This document shows, piece by piece, positions 47,112 to 54,779 of a DNA stretch of 64,000 bases; within the stretch, counting starts at the first letter, position 1, and the number at the start of each line of letters is the position of its first letter. The stretch spans positions 4,288,501 through 4,352,500 of the forward strand of contig CP027224.1 of NCBI GenBank assembly GCA_002973635.1, in the 5' to 3' direction. The DNA is from Lysinibacillus sp. B2A1. Its GTDB lineage: Bacteria; Bacillota; Bacilli; Bacillales_A; Planococcaceae. The position numbers and the translations under genes were made by a program. The notes below the pieces were generated by a model that searched no databases, was not told the origin of the DNA, and saw only the letters and a program-made list of their open reading frames with translations.

Positions 47112-47486
47112 TTATTCACAAACTTCAGGCGTACCTTCACGTTTTGCCGCTTTAAAACTTGTGCCACAACCGCAAGATGCAATTGCATTTGGATTGTCGA
47201 TGGTGAAGCCACCGCCCATTAGCGATTGTTTATAGTCTATTTTTGTTCCCATTAAAATCGGCGCATCTTCGCGGGAAACAAGAATTCTTAAACCATGTTG
47301 TTCATCTTCAATATCATCATCTTTTTTCTCTTTATCAAAATGCATCCCATAGGATAGACCGCTACAGCCTCCACCATTCACAGCTACACGTAAAAAAGAA
47401 CCTTGCTCTTCGTTATGCTCCATCATTTCTTGAATATGAAAACCAGCTGCCTGTGTAATTTCAATTACTTGCTTTAAACTTGTCAT
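47112..47486 (-). CDS. yutM: A-type Fe-S cluster assembly protein (HesB/IscA/ErpA)
   Basis: A 124-residue Fe-S carrier. The three family cysteines are present: one in VNGGGCSGLSYGM and the C-terminal pair in ASCGCGTSF. A further C-terminal Cys (EVCE) is extra. The start is the ATG at 47486 (MTSLKQVI), 6 bases from aaggtg; the GTG at 47495 is part of that site. The position beside yutI and yuzD matches B. subtilis YutM. Confidence 0.9.
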   Translation of the reverse strand: MTSLKQVIEITQAAGFHIQEMMEHNEEQGSFLRVAVNGGGCSGLSYGMHFDKEKKDDDIEDEQHGLRILVSREDAPILMGTKIDYKQSLMGGGFTIDNPNAIASCGCGTSFKAAKREGTPEVCE

Positions 47487-47672
47487 CCCAATCACCTTCT
47501 TTCTTATATAACATCATATCAATTTTGACCATTGTATGACAAACATTCAGCTTTAAGTGCATTTTTAGTAATAATTCTAATATTTTTCACATAAATAGTA
47601 TTTTTTATTCATGTTTATAGAAATCTCATTGGTATAATAGTTATAACGATGTCGATGAAAGAGGTAAAAAAT

Positions 47673-48365
47673 ATGGAGATTTCACCTTATTACGAAAAAA
47701 AAATTCAATGTCTTAATTGCAAAAAAGAATTTCCTACATTAAAAGTCCGCTCTAAATTCATTAAGGTCGACCATACAGAAACGGACTTTCAGCCTATTTA
47801 TGCTGATGGGGTCAATGCCCTTTACTATAATGTTTTTGTTTGTGAGCACTGTGGATTTTCCTTTACAGAAGACTTTACCAAATATTTTGCACCTGGCATT
47901 CAAGATGAAATTCGCAAGCAAATAACTGAAAAATGGGTACATCATGATTTCAAAGGAGAGCGTACTGTCTTTCAAGCAATTCAAGCCTATAAATTAGCCT
48001 TCCTTTGCGGCACAATCAAAAAAGAAAAATTCGTTGCCATAGCGGGTCTCGCTTTACGTCTTGCATGGCTTTATCGCTCCCTAAACAACAGCGGTCAGGA
48101 GCAGCGCTTTATGAGATTGGCACGGGATCAGTATATGGAATCCTATTCAACAGAGGATTACAGCTCAACCCAGATGTCGGATGTACGCATTATGTATATG
48201 ATTGCTGAACTATCACGACGTATAGGTGATATTGAAAATGCCACACGCTTCTTTTCAAGGGTTATCGAAAAGCAAAGCATTGGCGGTGAAGCAAAAATTA
48301 TTGATATGGCAAAAGAGCAATGGGCTATTATCCGAGAAGAAAAAGAACAGTCACGCAAACATTAA
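47673..48365 (+). CDS. DUF2225 family protein
   Basis: A 230-residue soluble protein with two CxxC pairs at the N-terminus (CLNCKKEFPTLKVRS and CEHCGFSFTED), likely a zinc site. A helical, TPR-like C-terminal half follows (LALRLAWLYRSL...RFMRLARDQYMESY). This is the layout of the DUF2225 family, function unknown. The start chosen is the ATG at 47673 (MEISPYYEKK) after gaaagaggt; upstream in-frame ATGs at 47649 and 47655 have no site. Convergent with yutI. Confidence 0.85.
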   Translation: MEISPYYEKKIQCLNCKKEFPTLKVRSKFIKVDHTETDFQPIYADGVNALYYNVFVCEHCGFSFTEDFTKYFAPGIQDEIRKQITEKWVHHDFKGERTVFQAIQAYKLAFLCGTIKKEKFVAIAGLALRLAWLYRSLNNSGQEQRFMRLARDQYMESYSTEDYSSTQMSDVRIMYMIAELSRRIGDIENATRFFSRVIEKQSIGGEAKIIDMAKEQWAIIREEKEQSRKH

Positions 48366-48405
48366 AAAAAAAGTTCTAGCTTGAATGGTCAGCTAGAACT
48401 TTTTA
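48364..48405. terminator. Bidirectional terminator
   Basis: A 13-bp perfect stem AAAAGTTCTAGCT / AGCTAGAACTTTT between the convergent DUF2225 and yutI genes. Confidence 0.9.
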
Positions 48406-48412
48406 AATTTAC

Positions 48413-48649
48413 TTAGAATACTTGCTCTACTTCAACGATGCCAGGTACTTCTTCTAATAATGCGCGTTCGATACCCGCTTTAAGCGTAATCGTTGAACTT
48501 GGGCAACTTCCACATGCACCTAGTAAACGTAATTTTACAATGCCATCCTCTACATCTACTAATTCACAGTCTCCACCGTCACGTAGTAAGAATGGGCGTA
48601 ATTTATCTAATACCTCTTGTACTTGGTCGTTAATTGTTGCTTCAGCCAT
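48413..48649 (-). CDS. yutI: NifU-like Fe-S scaffold protein
   Basis: A 78-residue NifU C-terminal (Nfu) domain protein that carries a 4Fe-4S cluster between two subunits. The cluster motif is [18 protein letters not shown] (C-x2-C). The acidic end GIVEVEQVF is typical. The ATG at 48649 follows aaaggag. Divergent from yuzD. Confidence 0.93.
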   Translation of the reverse strand: MAEATINDQVQEVLDKLRPFLLRDGGDCELVDVEDGIVKLRLLGACGSCPSSTITLKAGIERALLEEVPGIVEVEQVF

Positions 48650-48731
48650 TTATCTCGACTCCTTTCCTTATAATGATTATAATGTTAGCAACAGAAAAAA
48701 TCCAATATTGAATCACGGGAGTGGAAATACA

Positions 48732-49067
48732 ATGGGACAAATGAAACCAATGATCGAAATTTATGGAACGGCAGTCATCTGCGCTAGCTGTGTAAACGCG
48801 CCGTCTTCAAAGGATACATATGAGTGGCTACAGGCAGCGATTAATCGAAAATATCCAAACCAAGCTTATGATATTCGCTATGTAGATATCGAAGGTCCAA
48901 TTGAGAATGAACGGGATCAAGATTATGCTGCACGCATACAAGAAGATGAGTTTTTTTATCCATTAGTATTAATAAATGATGAAGTAGTAGGCGAAGGTTA
49001 TGTGCAATTGAAGCCTGTCTTTTCAGCGCTTGAAAAAATGGGCTTTATTCCAGATGAAACTGTATAA
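48732..49067 (+). CDS. yuzD: YuzD family protein (DUF1462)
   Basis: A 111-residue thioredoxin-fold-like protein with a Cys pair in GTAVICASCVNAPSSKDTYE (C-x2-C) and YPLVLINDEVVGEGYVQLKP, the YuzD layout. It probably acts in Fe-S or redox chemistry, given the NifU-like and IscA-like neighbours. The start is the ATG at 48732 after gggagtgg; the frame is open back to 48438 only because it shadows yutI. Confidence 0.85.
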   Translation: MGQMKPMIEIYGTAVICASCVNAPSSKDTYEWLQAAINRKYPNQAYDIRYVDIEGPIENERDQDYAARIQEDEFFYPLVLINDEVVGEGYVQLKPVFSALEKMGFIPDETV

Positions 49068-49074
49068 AAGAAAT

Positions 49075-49114
49075 GGATTGCTTCAAATAATCATAATTGA
49101 AGCAATCCTCTTTT
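49075..49114. terminator. Bidirectional terminator
   Basis: A 12-bp perfect stem GGATTGCTTCAA / TTGAAGCAATCC then TCTTTT, between the convergent yuzD and yutJ genes. Confidence 0.9.
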
Positions 49115-49126
49115 ATAACAGCCTGC

Positions 49127-50191
49127 TTAATCGTTTTGATATTTATACAGCCATAATAGTCCTGATTTCATCAATCGAGCTATACGTCCTGTTACAGTTG
49201 TGTCTGCTAAATAAGCAAAGCCCTGTTTCTTACCAAGTGATCCCATAAAGCCTTTTAATTTAATATCTGGCATCTTCTCTGGTAAATTTTCACCTTTCCA
49301 ACGCATACGAAGCACTTTCACGATATGCTCTGCTTGTTCCTCTGCTAACTGAGCACTAGGTGAAAAATCGGAAGAGGCACAATCCCCAACAACATATACA
49401 TGCTCATCATCAAGGACATTAAAATATTGTGTTACTAAAGGACGCCCTTGCTTATCTTTTTCAACATCCATCTCTCGCACAATTTTCACTGGCTGTACGC
49501 CAGCAGTCCAGACAACTGCATCGAGTGGAATTTCGTCTTCATGATTAAAAATTTTACCAGGCTCAACCTTTGTAATATTAGAGTTGGCAATGACATCTAC
49601 ATCATGCTTCACGAACCAAGCCTTTACATAGTTACTCAATTTTTCTGGGAAGTCCTTCATAATACGTGGACCACGGTCAAATAATTTTATCTTTAAATCT
49701 GCGCGACTTTCACGAAGCTCACTTGCAAGCTCAATCCCACTTAAACCAGCTCCTACAATTCCGACAGTAGAGCCTGCTGGTAAACCACAAAGTGCTTGGA
49801 AGGTTGCACGTGATTTCGCCATAGTCTGAATGCTATATGTGTATTCCTCTGCCCCTGGTACACCGTGATATTTATCTTCACAGCCAAGACCTACGACTAA
49901 ATCATCATATTCTATATGTTGCCCATCTTCTAGAATGACTACTTTTTCCGCACGATCAATTTTAACGACCTCTCCATATACAGCCGTTAAACGTTCATGC
50001 TCCGGGAAGCTTACACGAATTTCTTTATCTGTTGAAGTCCCTGCTGCTAATGCATAAAATTCTGTTTTTAAACTATGGAAAGGGGCTCTGTCTACTAGCA
50101 CGATTTCCGTGTCTAATGGAAGGTTTGGTAATAAACGAAGCATGACACGCATATTGCCGTAGCCGCCACCTAAAAGTACTAATTTTCCCAT
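49127..50191 (-). CDS. yutJ: YutJ-like type II NADH dehydrogenase family protein
   Basis: A 354-residue FAD/NAD(P)-binding oxidoreductase of the Ndh family. Rossmann motifs are KLVLLGGGYGNMRVMLRLL (FAD) and VGIVGAGLSGIELASELRES (NADH). The ATP-independent quinone-reductase fold ends in VYVVGDCASSDFSPSAQLAE. The ATG at 50191 follows aaaggaga. Two Rex boxes cover its promoter, so it should be repressed when NADH/NAD+ is low, in line with NADH oxidation. It may feed electrons to menaquinone. Confidence 0.88.
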   Translation of the reverse strand: MGKLVLLGGGYGNMRVMLRLLPNLPLDTEIVLVDRAPFHSLKTEFYALAAGTSTDKEIRVSFPEHERLTAVYGEVVKIDRAEKVVILEDGQHIEYDDLVVGLGCEDKYHGVPGAEEYTYSIQTMAKSRATFQALCGLPAGSTVGIVGAGLSGIELASELRESRADLKIKLFDRGPRIMKDFPEKLSNYVKAWFVKHDVDVIANSNITKVEPGKIFNHEDEIPLDAVVWTAGVQPVKIVREMDVEKDKQGRPLVTQYFNVLDDEHVYVVGDCASSDFSPSAQLAEEQAEHIVKVLRMRWKGENLPEKMPDIKLKGFMGSLGKKQGFAYLADTTVTGRIARLMKSGLLWLYKYQND

Positions 50192-50245
50192 AATAGTCTC
50201 CTTTTATACCTCTTATAATAATTGTTCACAAAGTATCCACAAATG

Positions 50246-50307
50246 AGTATAACCGATTGTGAGATGTTTCACAATATAAGAATGCAATTTTGTGAAAGAT
50301 TTCACAA
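50246..50307 (-). promoter_or_regulatory. yutJ promoter with two Rex boxes
   Basis: Site 1 TTGTGAGATGTTTCACAA (50257-50274) and site 2 TTGTGAAAGATTTCACAA (50290-50307) match the Rex pattern TTGTGAA-N4-TTCACAA; site 2 is exact. Centres are 33 bp apart, about three turns. The promoter on the minus strand is TTGTGA (50274-50269), 17 bp, TATACT (50251-50246), so site 1 overlaps the -35 box. A further half-site TTGTGAACAA lies at 50231-50222. The remaining gap to 50523 shows nothing else clear. Confidence 0.8.
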
Positions 50308-50523
50308 AATAAATGATTACCTGCCTTTTTTGCACGGTTTTTGATGTAGTTGTACTTTTCAACTTAACGTTATAACCCAAATTTTCAGTGCTATTATTAT
50401 TTTTTGAAAATTTAAAAATAAACATTAATTTTATTATCATATTCCACTTTCACCCTAAGATAAACTTAAATCATTGACGAATGTTTTAAAAGCGAGTAGC
50501 ATTACTTTGGTGAGGTGACATGT

Positions 50524-50760
50524 ATGAATCCAATGGTTGAATTTTGTGTGAGTAATTTGGCAAATGGCTCTCAAAAAACGTATGAAATATTAGAGCGCGA
50601 TCCAAACATCGACGTTTTGGAATATGGCTGCCTCAGCTACTGTACGAAATGCTCAGAATCCTATTATGCAATCGTCAATGGTGAATTAGTGGAAGCTGAC
50701 TCTCCTGAAGCGTTAACAAAAGCCATCTATCAATTTATAGAAGAAAATCCTTTATGGTAG
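50524..50760 (+). CDS. yuzB: YuzB family protein (DUF1450)
   Basis: A 78-residue cysteine-rich protein: MNPMVEFCVSN at the start, then EYGCLSYCTKCSESYYAIVN (C-x3-C-x2-C). That is the YuzB/DUF1450 layout, of unknown function and possibly metal-binding. The start is the ATG at 50524 after gaggtga; the in-frame M at 50515 is inside that site. A terminator follows, then structured repeat copy 2. Confidence 0.85.
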   Translation: MNPMVEFCVSNLANGSQKTYEILERDPNIDVLEYGCLSYCTKCSESYYAIVNGELVEADSPEALTKAIYQFIEENPLW

Positions 50761-50796
50761 ACGATAAATAGCTGCTATAATAAATTTGAACATATG

Positions 50797-50837
50797 AAAA
50801 GGATGTTATGCCAAAAATTCGACATAAACATCCTTTT
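50797..50837 (+). terminator. yuzB terminator
   Basis: AAAAGGATGTTATG pairs with CATAAACATCCTTTT (one mismatch) followed by a T-run. Structured repeat copy 2 starts 4 bases later. Confidence 0.85.
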
Positions 50838-50840
50838 TAT

Positions 50841-51033
50841 TTTATCTTCATTCAGTAGAAGACTCCACCTCTACAGGTGGTGAGATGAATGCGGTTTTGG
50901 TTCCTTTTCAGTGGGTGTCGAAAACACCTACTGAATGAAGATAAAGCCCCCGGCGGATGTCACGGATTTTCAAAGGAATGAATTGTGCGGGCACAATTCA
51001 AAATCCTGACGCAATTACGCCAAGGCGAAATTG
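50841..51033 (+). repeat. Structured repeat family A, copy 2
   Basis: Plus-strand order: an 18-bp perfect stem, arms 50841-50858 and 50928-50945, holding CCACCT/AGGTGG (50865-50880). An alternative hairpin TTCAGTGGGTGT/ACACCTACTGAA (50907-50935) reuses the same strand. Then a linker GGCGGATGTCACGG. Next GGATTT/AAATCC around GAATTGTGC/GCACAATTC (50964-51006), and a hairpin CAATT-CGCC/GGCG-AATTG (51012-51033). It ends at the nagD stop. Stem sequences differ from copy 1 while pairing is kept. Confidence 0.8.
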
Positions 51034-51034
51034 A

Positions 51035-51787
51035 TTAAATTAAAGCCTCTATAATATATGTTGGCTGTTGCTCTTTCTCTAATACACTACTTGTTGGTGT
51101 CACACCAGTATTAACATGAATAGTATCACAACCAAAACGAATACCACACATAATATCTGTATCATAATTATCGCCAATCATGACCATCTCATCTTTTGTA
51201 AAACCGTGCTCAACAGCAATCATTTCAAGCATAGCAGGTGATGGCTTACCAATATAAATTGGTTCAACATCAGCAACCTCCCCTACTAAACGAGCAAACG
51301 ACCCATTACCAGGAAGAAATCCATATTCTGTCGGAAATTTAATATCTTGATTTGTTGCGATAAACGCTGCACCATTTTGAACAGCAATCGTTGCCTTGGC
51401 AAGTGCCATATAATCCAAGGTGCGATCAATGCCCATAACGAACACCTCTGGCTCTTCCTCAATAGTCTCAATACCTTCATTTAACAATGCTTTACGAATA
51501 CCATCAGAGCCCATCATAGCAACTTTTTGACCTGGGAAGTTTCGCGCAATATATTTGGCTGTTACCAACGCACTCGAGTAAATATGTTTAAGGGGTGCAT
51601 TTACACCAATAGCGATTAAAGCCTCCTGCAGTTGCTCTCTAGTCTTAGAAGAATTGTTTGTAACATAGAATGGCTCGATACCAACTTGCTGCAAACGTTG
51701 AATAAAAGAAATCGCAGAAGAGATACCCTCTTTCCCACGATAAACTGTACCATCTAAATCGAAGCAGTATGCCTTATAGTTTTTCAT
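51035..51787 (-). CDS. yutF: NagD-type HAD phosphatase (TIGR01457 family)
   Basis: A 250-residue haloacid dehalogenase-like phosphatase. Catalytic motif I is CFDLDGTVYRGKEG (nucleophile D11), motif II VTNNSSKTREQ, and motif IV VMIGDNYDTDIMCGIRFG. It fits the NagD/YutF group, acting on small phosphorylated substrates in the cytosol. The start lies in an ATGA overlap with the end of yutE. Its stop abuts structured repeat copy 2. Confidence 0.9.
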   Translation of the reverse strand: MKNYKAYCFDLDGTVYRGKEGISSAISFIQRLQQVGIEPFYVTNNSSKTREQLQEALIAIGVNAPLKHIYSSALVTAKYIARNFPGQKVAMMGSDGIRKALLNEGIETIEEEPEVFVMGIDRTLDYMALAKATIAVQNGAAFIATNQDIKFPTEYGFLPGNGSFARLVGEVADVEPIYIGKPSPAMLEMIAVEHGFTKDEMVMIGDNYDTDIMCGIRFGCDTIHVNTGVTPTSSVLEKEQQPTYIIEALI

Positions 51788-52236
51788 TGATGATCCTCTG
51801 GCAAAAATGCAGAGACTGGACCAAGTTCATTTGTTAAATAACTATTAACGGCTGGCGAGAACTGCTTTAATGCAGATAGATTTGCTGTTAACACATTGAT
51901 TACTTCCTGATTATCTACCTCTATAAACTCACGAACGAGCATTTTACGTAAGCCTACAACTGCTTTTAATGGTGCTTCCATTTCTGTTGATACAACTTTT
52001 TCATCGATTAATATATCAATAATATCCTCATAGCTTCCCGGATCACGCATAATAAAGCCATCTATCATCAAGTTCCCAACATCCATCATCGACTCCATAA
52101 TATTGTGACCAATTCGCTCGATTGCTAATTTTTTAATATCATTTTGTAGCCAATTATCTTCTGCCTCTAAAATAGCTAATAATCCATCTAAGTACTGTAA
52201 ATTTTTTGTGATTTTATTTCGATCTACAAAATACAC
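51784..52236 (-). CDS. yutE: YutE, DUF86/HepT-like protein
   Basis: A helical protein of 150 residues, DUF86 family. Seen: IERIGHNIMESMMDVGNLMI, then DGFIMRDPGSYEDIIDILID, and VVGLRKMLVREF (an RKMLVREF variant of the HEPN R-x4-6-H/Y motif). It relates to HepT toxin folds, but no MNT antitoxin gene is near, and B. subtilis has it (YutE) in the same place, so a housekeeping role is likelier. Start at the GTG at 52236, aligning with YutE; the ORF is open to 52251. Confidence 0.8.
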   Translation of the reverse strand: MYFVDRNKITKNLQYLDGLLAILEAEDNWLQNDIKKLAIERIGHNIMESMMDVGNLMIDGFIMRDPGSYEDIIDILIDEKVVSTEMEAPLKAVVGLRKMLVREFIEVDNQEVINVLTANLSALKQFSPAVNSYLTNELGPVSAFLPEDHQ

Positions 52237-52324
52237 AAGGAAAGCCCCCATTCAAATCTTTAAAAGTTGATAGTCTTTTCTCTTCTATAGTACCATATCT
52301 ATAGGACTGGAAGGAGATTAAAAG

Positions 52325-52588
52325 ATGGAACGTTTTTTTTTATATGATGATGTAGAAGATACTAAAACACGCTTTGTCAGTTTTGCAGGAAAACTTCGTT
52401 ATGATTTAGCTATTTTGCAATCAGGTCGTTTTTTTGGTAAGGTGCTTGTCATGGATATTCAATTTGGACGCTTCGCTATTATTGGTCCAGACGATATTGA
52501 AGAGCCTGGCTACCTTGAGCATGTTTACAATCGTTCAGAGGAAGAAACTGTCGAATTACGAGAATATTTACGTGAATTATTGAATTAA
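52325..52588 (+). CDS. DUF3055 family protein
   Basis: An 87-residue acidic soluble protein (MERFFLYDDVEDTKTRFVSF, then GFGRFAIIGPDD-like FGRFAIIGPDDIEEPGYLEH). It matches the DUF3055 family of Bacillota, function unknown. The ATG follows ggaaggaga, and an immediate terminator supports a stand-alone gene. Confidence 0.8.
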   Translation: MERFFLYDDVEDTKTRFVSFAGKLRYDLAILQSGRFFGKVLVMDIQFGRFAIIGPDDIEEPGYLEHVYNRSEEETVELREYLRELLN

Positions 52589-52615
52589 CACCCTTTAAAA
52601 ATAGGGTGTTTTTTT
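52587..52615 (+). terminator. DUF3055 gene terminator
   Basis: Stem AACACCCT / AGGGTGTT followed by TTTTTT, overlapping the stop codon. Confidence 0.9.
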
Positions 52616-52737
52616 GTGAGAGATTCTAGCATTAAGAATTGACTACAAAAAAATTCCGCTTTCTACAAGCATTGAGCATGTATAGCAGAAGAATAGCGAA
52701 ATTTTTTTAGTAGCAATCTTACAAAAATGTATATAGG

Positions 52738-52920
52738 CTAATCATTATTCAAGATAGAAGGATTATCTTTATTTTGCGGCTTATCTTTATTTTCATTATC
52801 GTTTTGCTTTTTGGCTTGTTTATTTTGCCCGATAACTCCTAAGTCGTCGACACTAATATCAAATCCATACCCATATTCTTCTCGGTCAACTGTTTTTTTA
52901 TTGTTCTTTTCTTTAGTCAA
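52738..52920 (-). CDS. Small hydrophilic, Asn/Lys/Asp-rich protein
   Basis: Sixty residues, highly polar (MTKEKNNKKTVDREEYGYGF, then DISVDDLGVIGQNKQAKKQN and a DNENKDKPQNKDNPS tail), probably disordered. The TTG start at 52920 lies 8 bases from ggagg; an upstream ATG (52926) overlaps that site. Not recognised. The composition is like some small spore or stress proteins, but that is only a guess. Confidence 0.55.
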   Translation of the reverse strand: MTKEKNNKKTVDREEYGYGFDISVDDLGVIGQNKQAKKQNDNENKDKPQNKDNPSILNND

Positions 52921-52962
52921 GTTCATCACCTCCATTTAGTAAATTATCCTTTTTTATATAAT

Positions 52963-53493
52963 TTATACGTCTTTTGCATCTTCAATCATCCAATTAGCAG
53001 CACTTATTAAATCTGGAAAAATTGCATCTGCTAATGGATCCTTTTCTCCTAAAAACACACCCTTAGTCCCTGCACGTTTTCCCGCTATGATGTCCGTGTC
53101 CGTATCTCCCACCATATAGGATTTGGATAAATCAATATTATACTTTTCCCCAAGATCAACGATTAGTTTACTATTTGGCTTGCGACAGTCACAGCCCGAT
53201 TTTGGCTTATGTGGACAATAGGCTACCTCGTGTATAATGGCACCGTCCTTTTTCAATTCCTTCATCATATGCTCATGTATTTTTTGAAGCTTTGACTCTT
53301 TCATATACCCTAGACCGACCCCTCCTTGATTGGTGACCACAAATATATAGTCAAAGTACTTATTTAATTTTTTTATAGCTTCTGGCACACGTGGTAGAAA
53401 ATAAAAATCCTTAGGCTTATTCACAAATTTCACACGACTCGTTAACACCTCATTGATTACACCATCACGATCTAAAAATATAGCTTTTTTCAT
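52963..53493 (-). CDS. HAD-IIIA phosphatase, GmhB-like
   Basis: A 176-residue phosphatase. Motif I is AIFLDRDGVINEVL (D8, D10), then VVTNQGGVGLG. A zinc-binding loop CPHKPKSGCDCRKP is followed by motif IV YMVGDTDTDIIAGKRAG. This is the D-glycero-D-manno-heptose-1,7-bisphosphate phosphatase family (GmhB), although Bacillales may use it on other sugar phosphates, perhaps in cell-wall or S-layer glycan synthesis. The ATG follows aaaggtg. Confidence 0.82.
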   Translation of the reverse strand: MKKAIFLDRDGVINEVLTSRVKFVNKPKDFYFLPRVPEAIKKLNKYFDYIFVVTNQGGVGLGYMKESKLQKIHEHMMKELKKDGAIIHEVAYCPHKPKSGCDCRKPNSKLIVDLGEKYNIDLSKSYMVGDTDTDIIAGKRAGTKGVFLGEKDPLADAIFPDLISAANWMIEDAKDV

Positions 53494-53572
53494 CTTAGCA
53501 ACACACCTTTAAATTTAAATATACATTTATTAGTGTGCCCTAAAATCCAAAAAATCATCTTTTACAAATTTA

Positions 53573-53600
53573 AAAAACCTGATGCTAATGGCATCAGGTT
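53573..53600 (-). repeat. Left copy of a 28-bp direct repeat (duplicated terminator)
   Basis: AAAAACCTGATGC-TAATG-GCATCAGGTT, identical to 54354-54381. The stem AACCTGATGC / GCATCAGGTT (loop TAAT-like) belongs to the yutD terminator on the far side of the element. Confidence 0.8.
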
Positions 53601-54353
53601 ACTGTTGTTTAAAAACTAAATAGTCAAGGGTCTCTTTGTGGATATTTAGTCAAAATGAAGGTGATTTCCGTTCCAAGCTACTCGCTTTCCTGTGGGCGAG
53701 CGACGAGCCGCTTCCTGCGCTGACGCTCCGTGCAGGGTCTCGTCTGTCTCGCTATCCCACGGGAGTCGAGTAGCCTTGCACTCCAATCAGCAATAGTGTA
53801 GAACTTTAAATATTTTCTTCCCTCAAAAGAAAAGTAAAGGCATGTTACTCACCATCATTAAATGGATAAAATAGTGGTACAATTCTACAGATGTTAACCT
53901 ACATTTTATGCGTAAAACAAACTACTTTGTAACTTTACATAAAGTACTCCTCTGTTTTCACATAGAAAAATGTTATCAAAGCTCCATTTTTGCACAATAT
54001 AGTGATGGCTAAGACTTCAAATTTATCACAATATATTTGTGTGAATTGCCAGAAGAAAATACGATGAGCAAAGGTTGATTGGAGTGTAGACTGAGTGACT
54101 CCTTGGGGATTCAGCGTCACAGATGAGACCCTGGAGCGAGCATATTAGGGAACGAAGGCTAAAAGCATCACGTCCTGTGATAACGCCTTCGTGACCAACC
54201 TCCTGTTGCCCCAAGCGGCTCATCGGACGCCCCCAGGAAGCTCTGCTCTGCGCGAAAGCGAAGCGTCAGCGGCAAAGCACTCAGTCGGAACGGAAATCAA
54301 CCTCTCGTTTTGAAAAAGGGCTATACTTTTTAATTTGTCACCTTAACAACATG
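53601..54353. mobile_element. Family B non-coding element, copy 2 (753 bp)
   Basis: Same plan as 10490-11360. The left arm (53660-53789) is shorter than in copy 1 by two internal losses and keeps the GCTACTCG/CGAGTAGC ends. The core (53790-54075, 286 bp) is almost the same as copy 1, with only scattered substitutions. The right arm (54076-54303) is nearly identical over 228 bp. The right end goes straight from CACCTT to AACAACATG, without the 24-27 bases seen in copy 1. Flanks are the 28-bp duplicated yutD terminator. Short ORFs (about 61-65 codons) inside are not preserved as genes. Confidence 0.8.
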
Positions 54354-54381
54354 AAAAACCTGATGCTAATGGCATCAGGTT
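54354..54381 (-). terminator. yutD terminator, right copy of the 28-bp direct repeat
   Basis: On the minus strand the stem AACCTGATGC / GCATCAGGTT is followed by TTTTTCATG, 12 bases past the yutD stop. It is the likely original copy, duplicated at 53573-53600. Confidence 0.85.
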
Positions 54382-54392
54382 TTTGTTGTTGT

Positions 54393-54746
54393 TTATTCCG
54401 CTATTGATTCATTTTCAATAGGCTTTGTCACTTCGTTATCTTCACTTACTACATCTTCTAATTGGTAAATAGCTTTACCAGATTTACGTAATACAAAATA
54501 GGCACAGCCAAAATTACAAAACTCATATAAATAATCTTGGAGCGTACTAATTTTTGTATCGAAAGTAGATTTTTGATTTTTATCATCAAAAAAGCCTTTT
54601 AGACGTAATTGATTATAGCCCCAATCGCCCACAATATAATCGTATCTGGCTAAAATATCTGAGTATCGCTCCTTCAATACTTCCTCTTGAAAAGCATCTC
54701 GGTAATCTTCAATAATCTCATATTCATATCCATCAATAATAATCAA
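54393..54746 (-). CDS. yutD: YutD family protein (DUF1027)
   Basis: A 117-residue soluble protein (GYEYEIIEDYRDAFQEEVLK, then RYDYIVGDWGYNQLRLKGFF and YLYEFCNFGCAYFVLRK), as in B. subtilis YutD. Its function is unclear. The TTG start at 54746 follows aggtggtg. It lies 33 bases after lipA on the same strand and probably shares its transcript. Confidence 0.88.
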   Translation of the reverse strand: MIIIDGYEYEIIEDYRDAFQEEVLKERYSDILARYDYIVGDWGYNQLRLKGFFDDKNQKSTFDTKISTLQDYLYEFCNFGCAYFVLRKSGKAIYQLEDVVSEDNEVTKPIENESIAE

Positions 54747-54779
54747 AGGGACACCACCTATTCTACGACAGCTTTTGCT

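Noticed and set aside
50213..50440. 75-residue minus-strand ORF before yutJ
   Set aside because: It runs through the Rex boxes and promoter and has no ribosome site or coding character.
51784..52236. HepT/MNT toxin-antitoxin module
   Set aside because: The DUF86 protein has no MNT nucleotidyltransferase neighbour and sits in the conserved yutE position, coupled to a phosphatase gene.
53935..54223. 61- and 65-residue ORFs inside element copy 2
   Set aside because: They run across the core/arm border, lack ribosome sites and do not correspond to preserved genes in copy 1.
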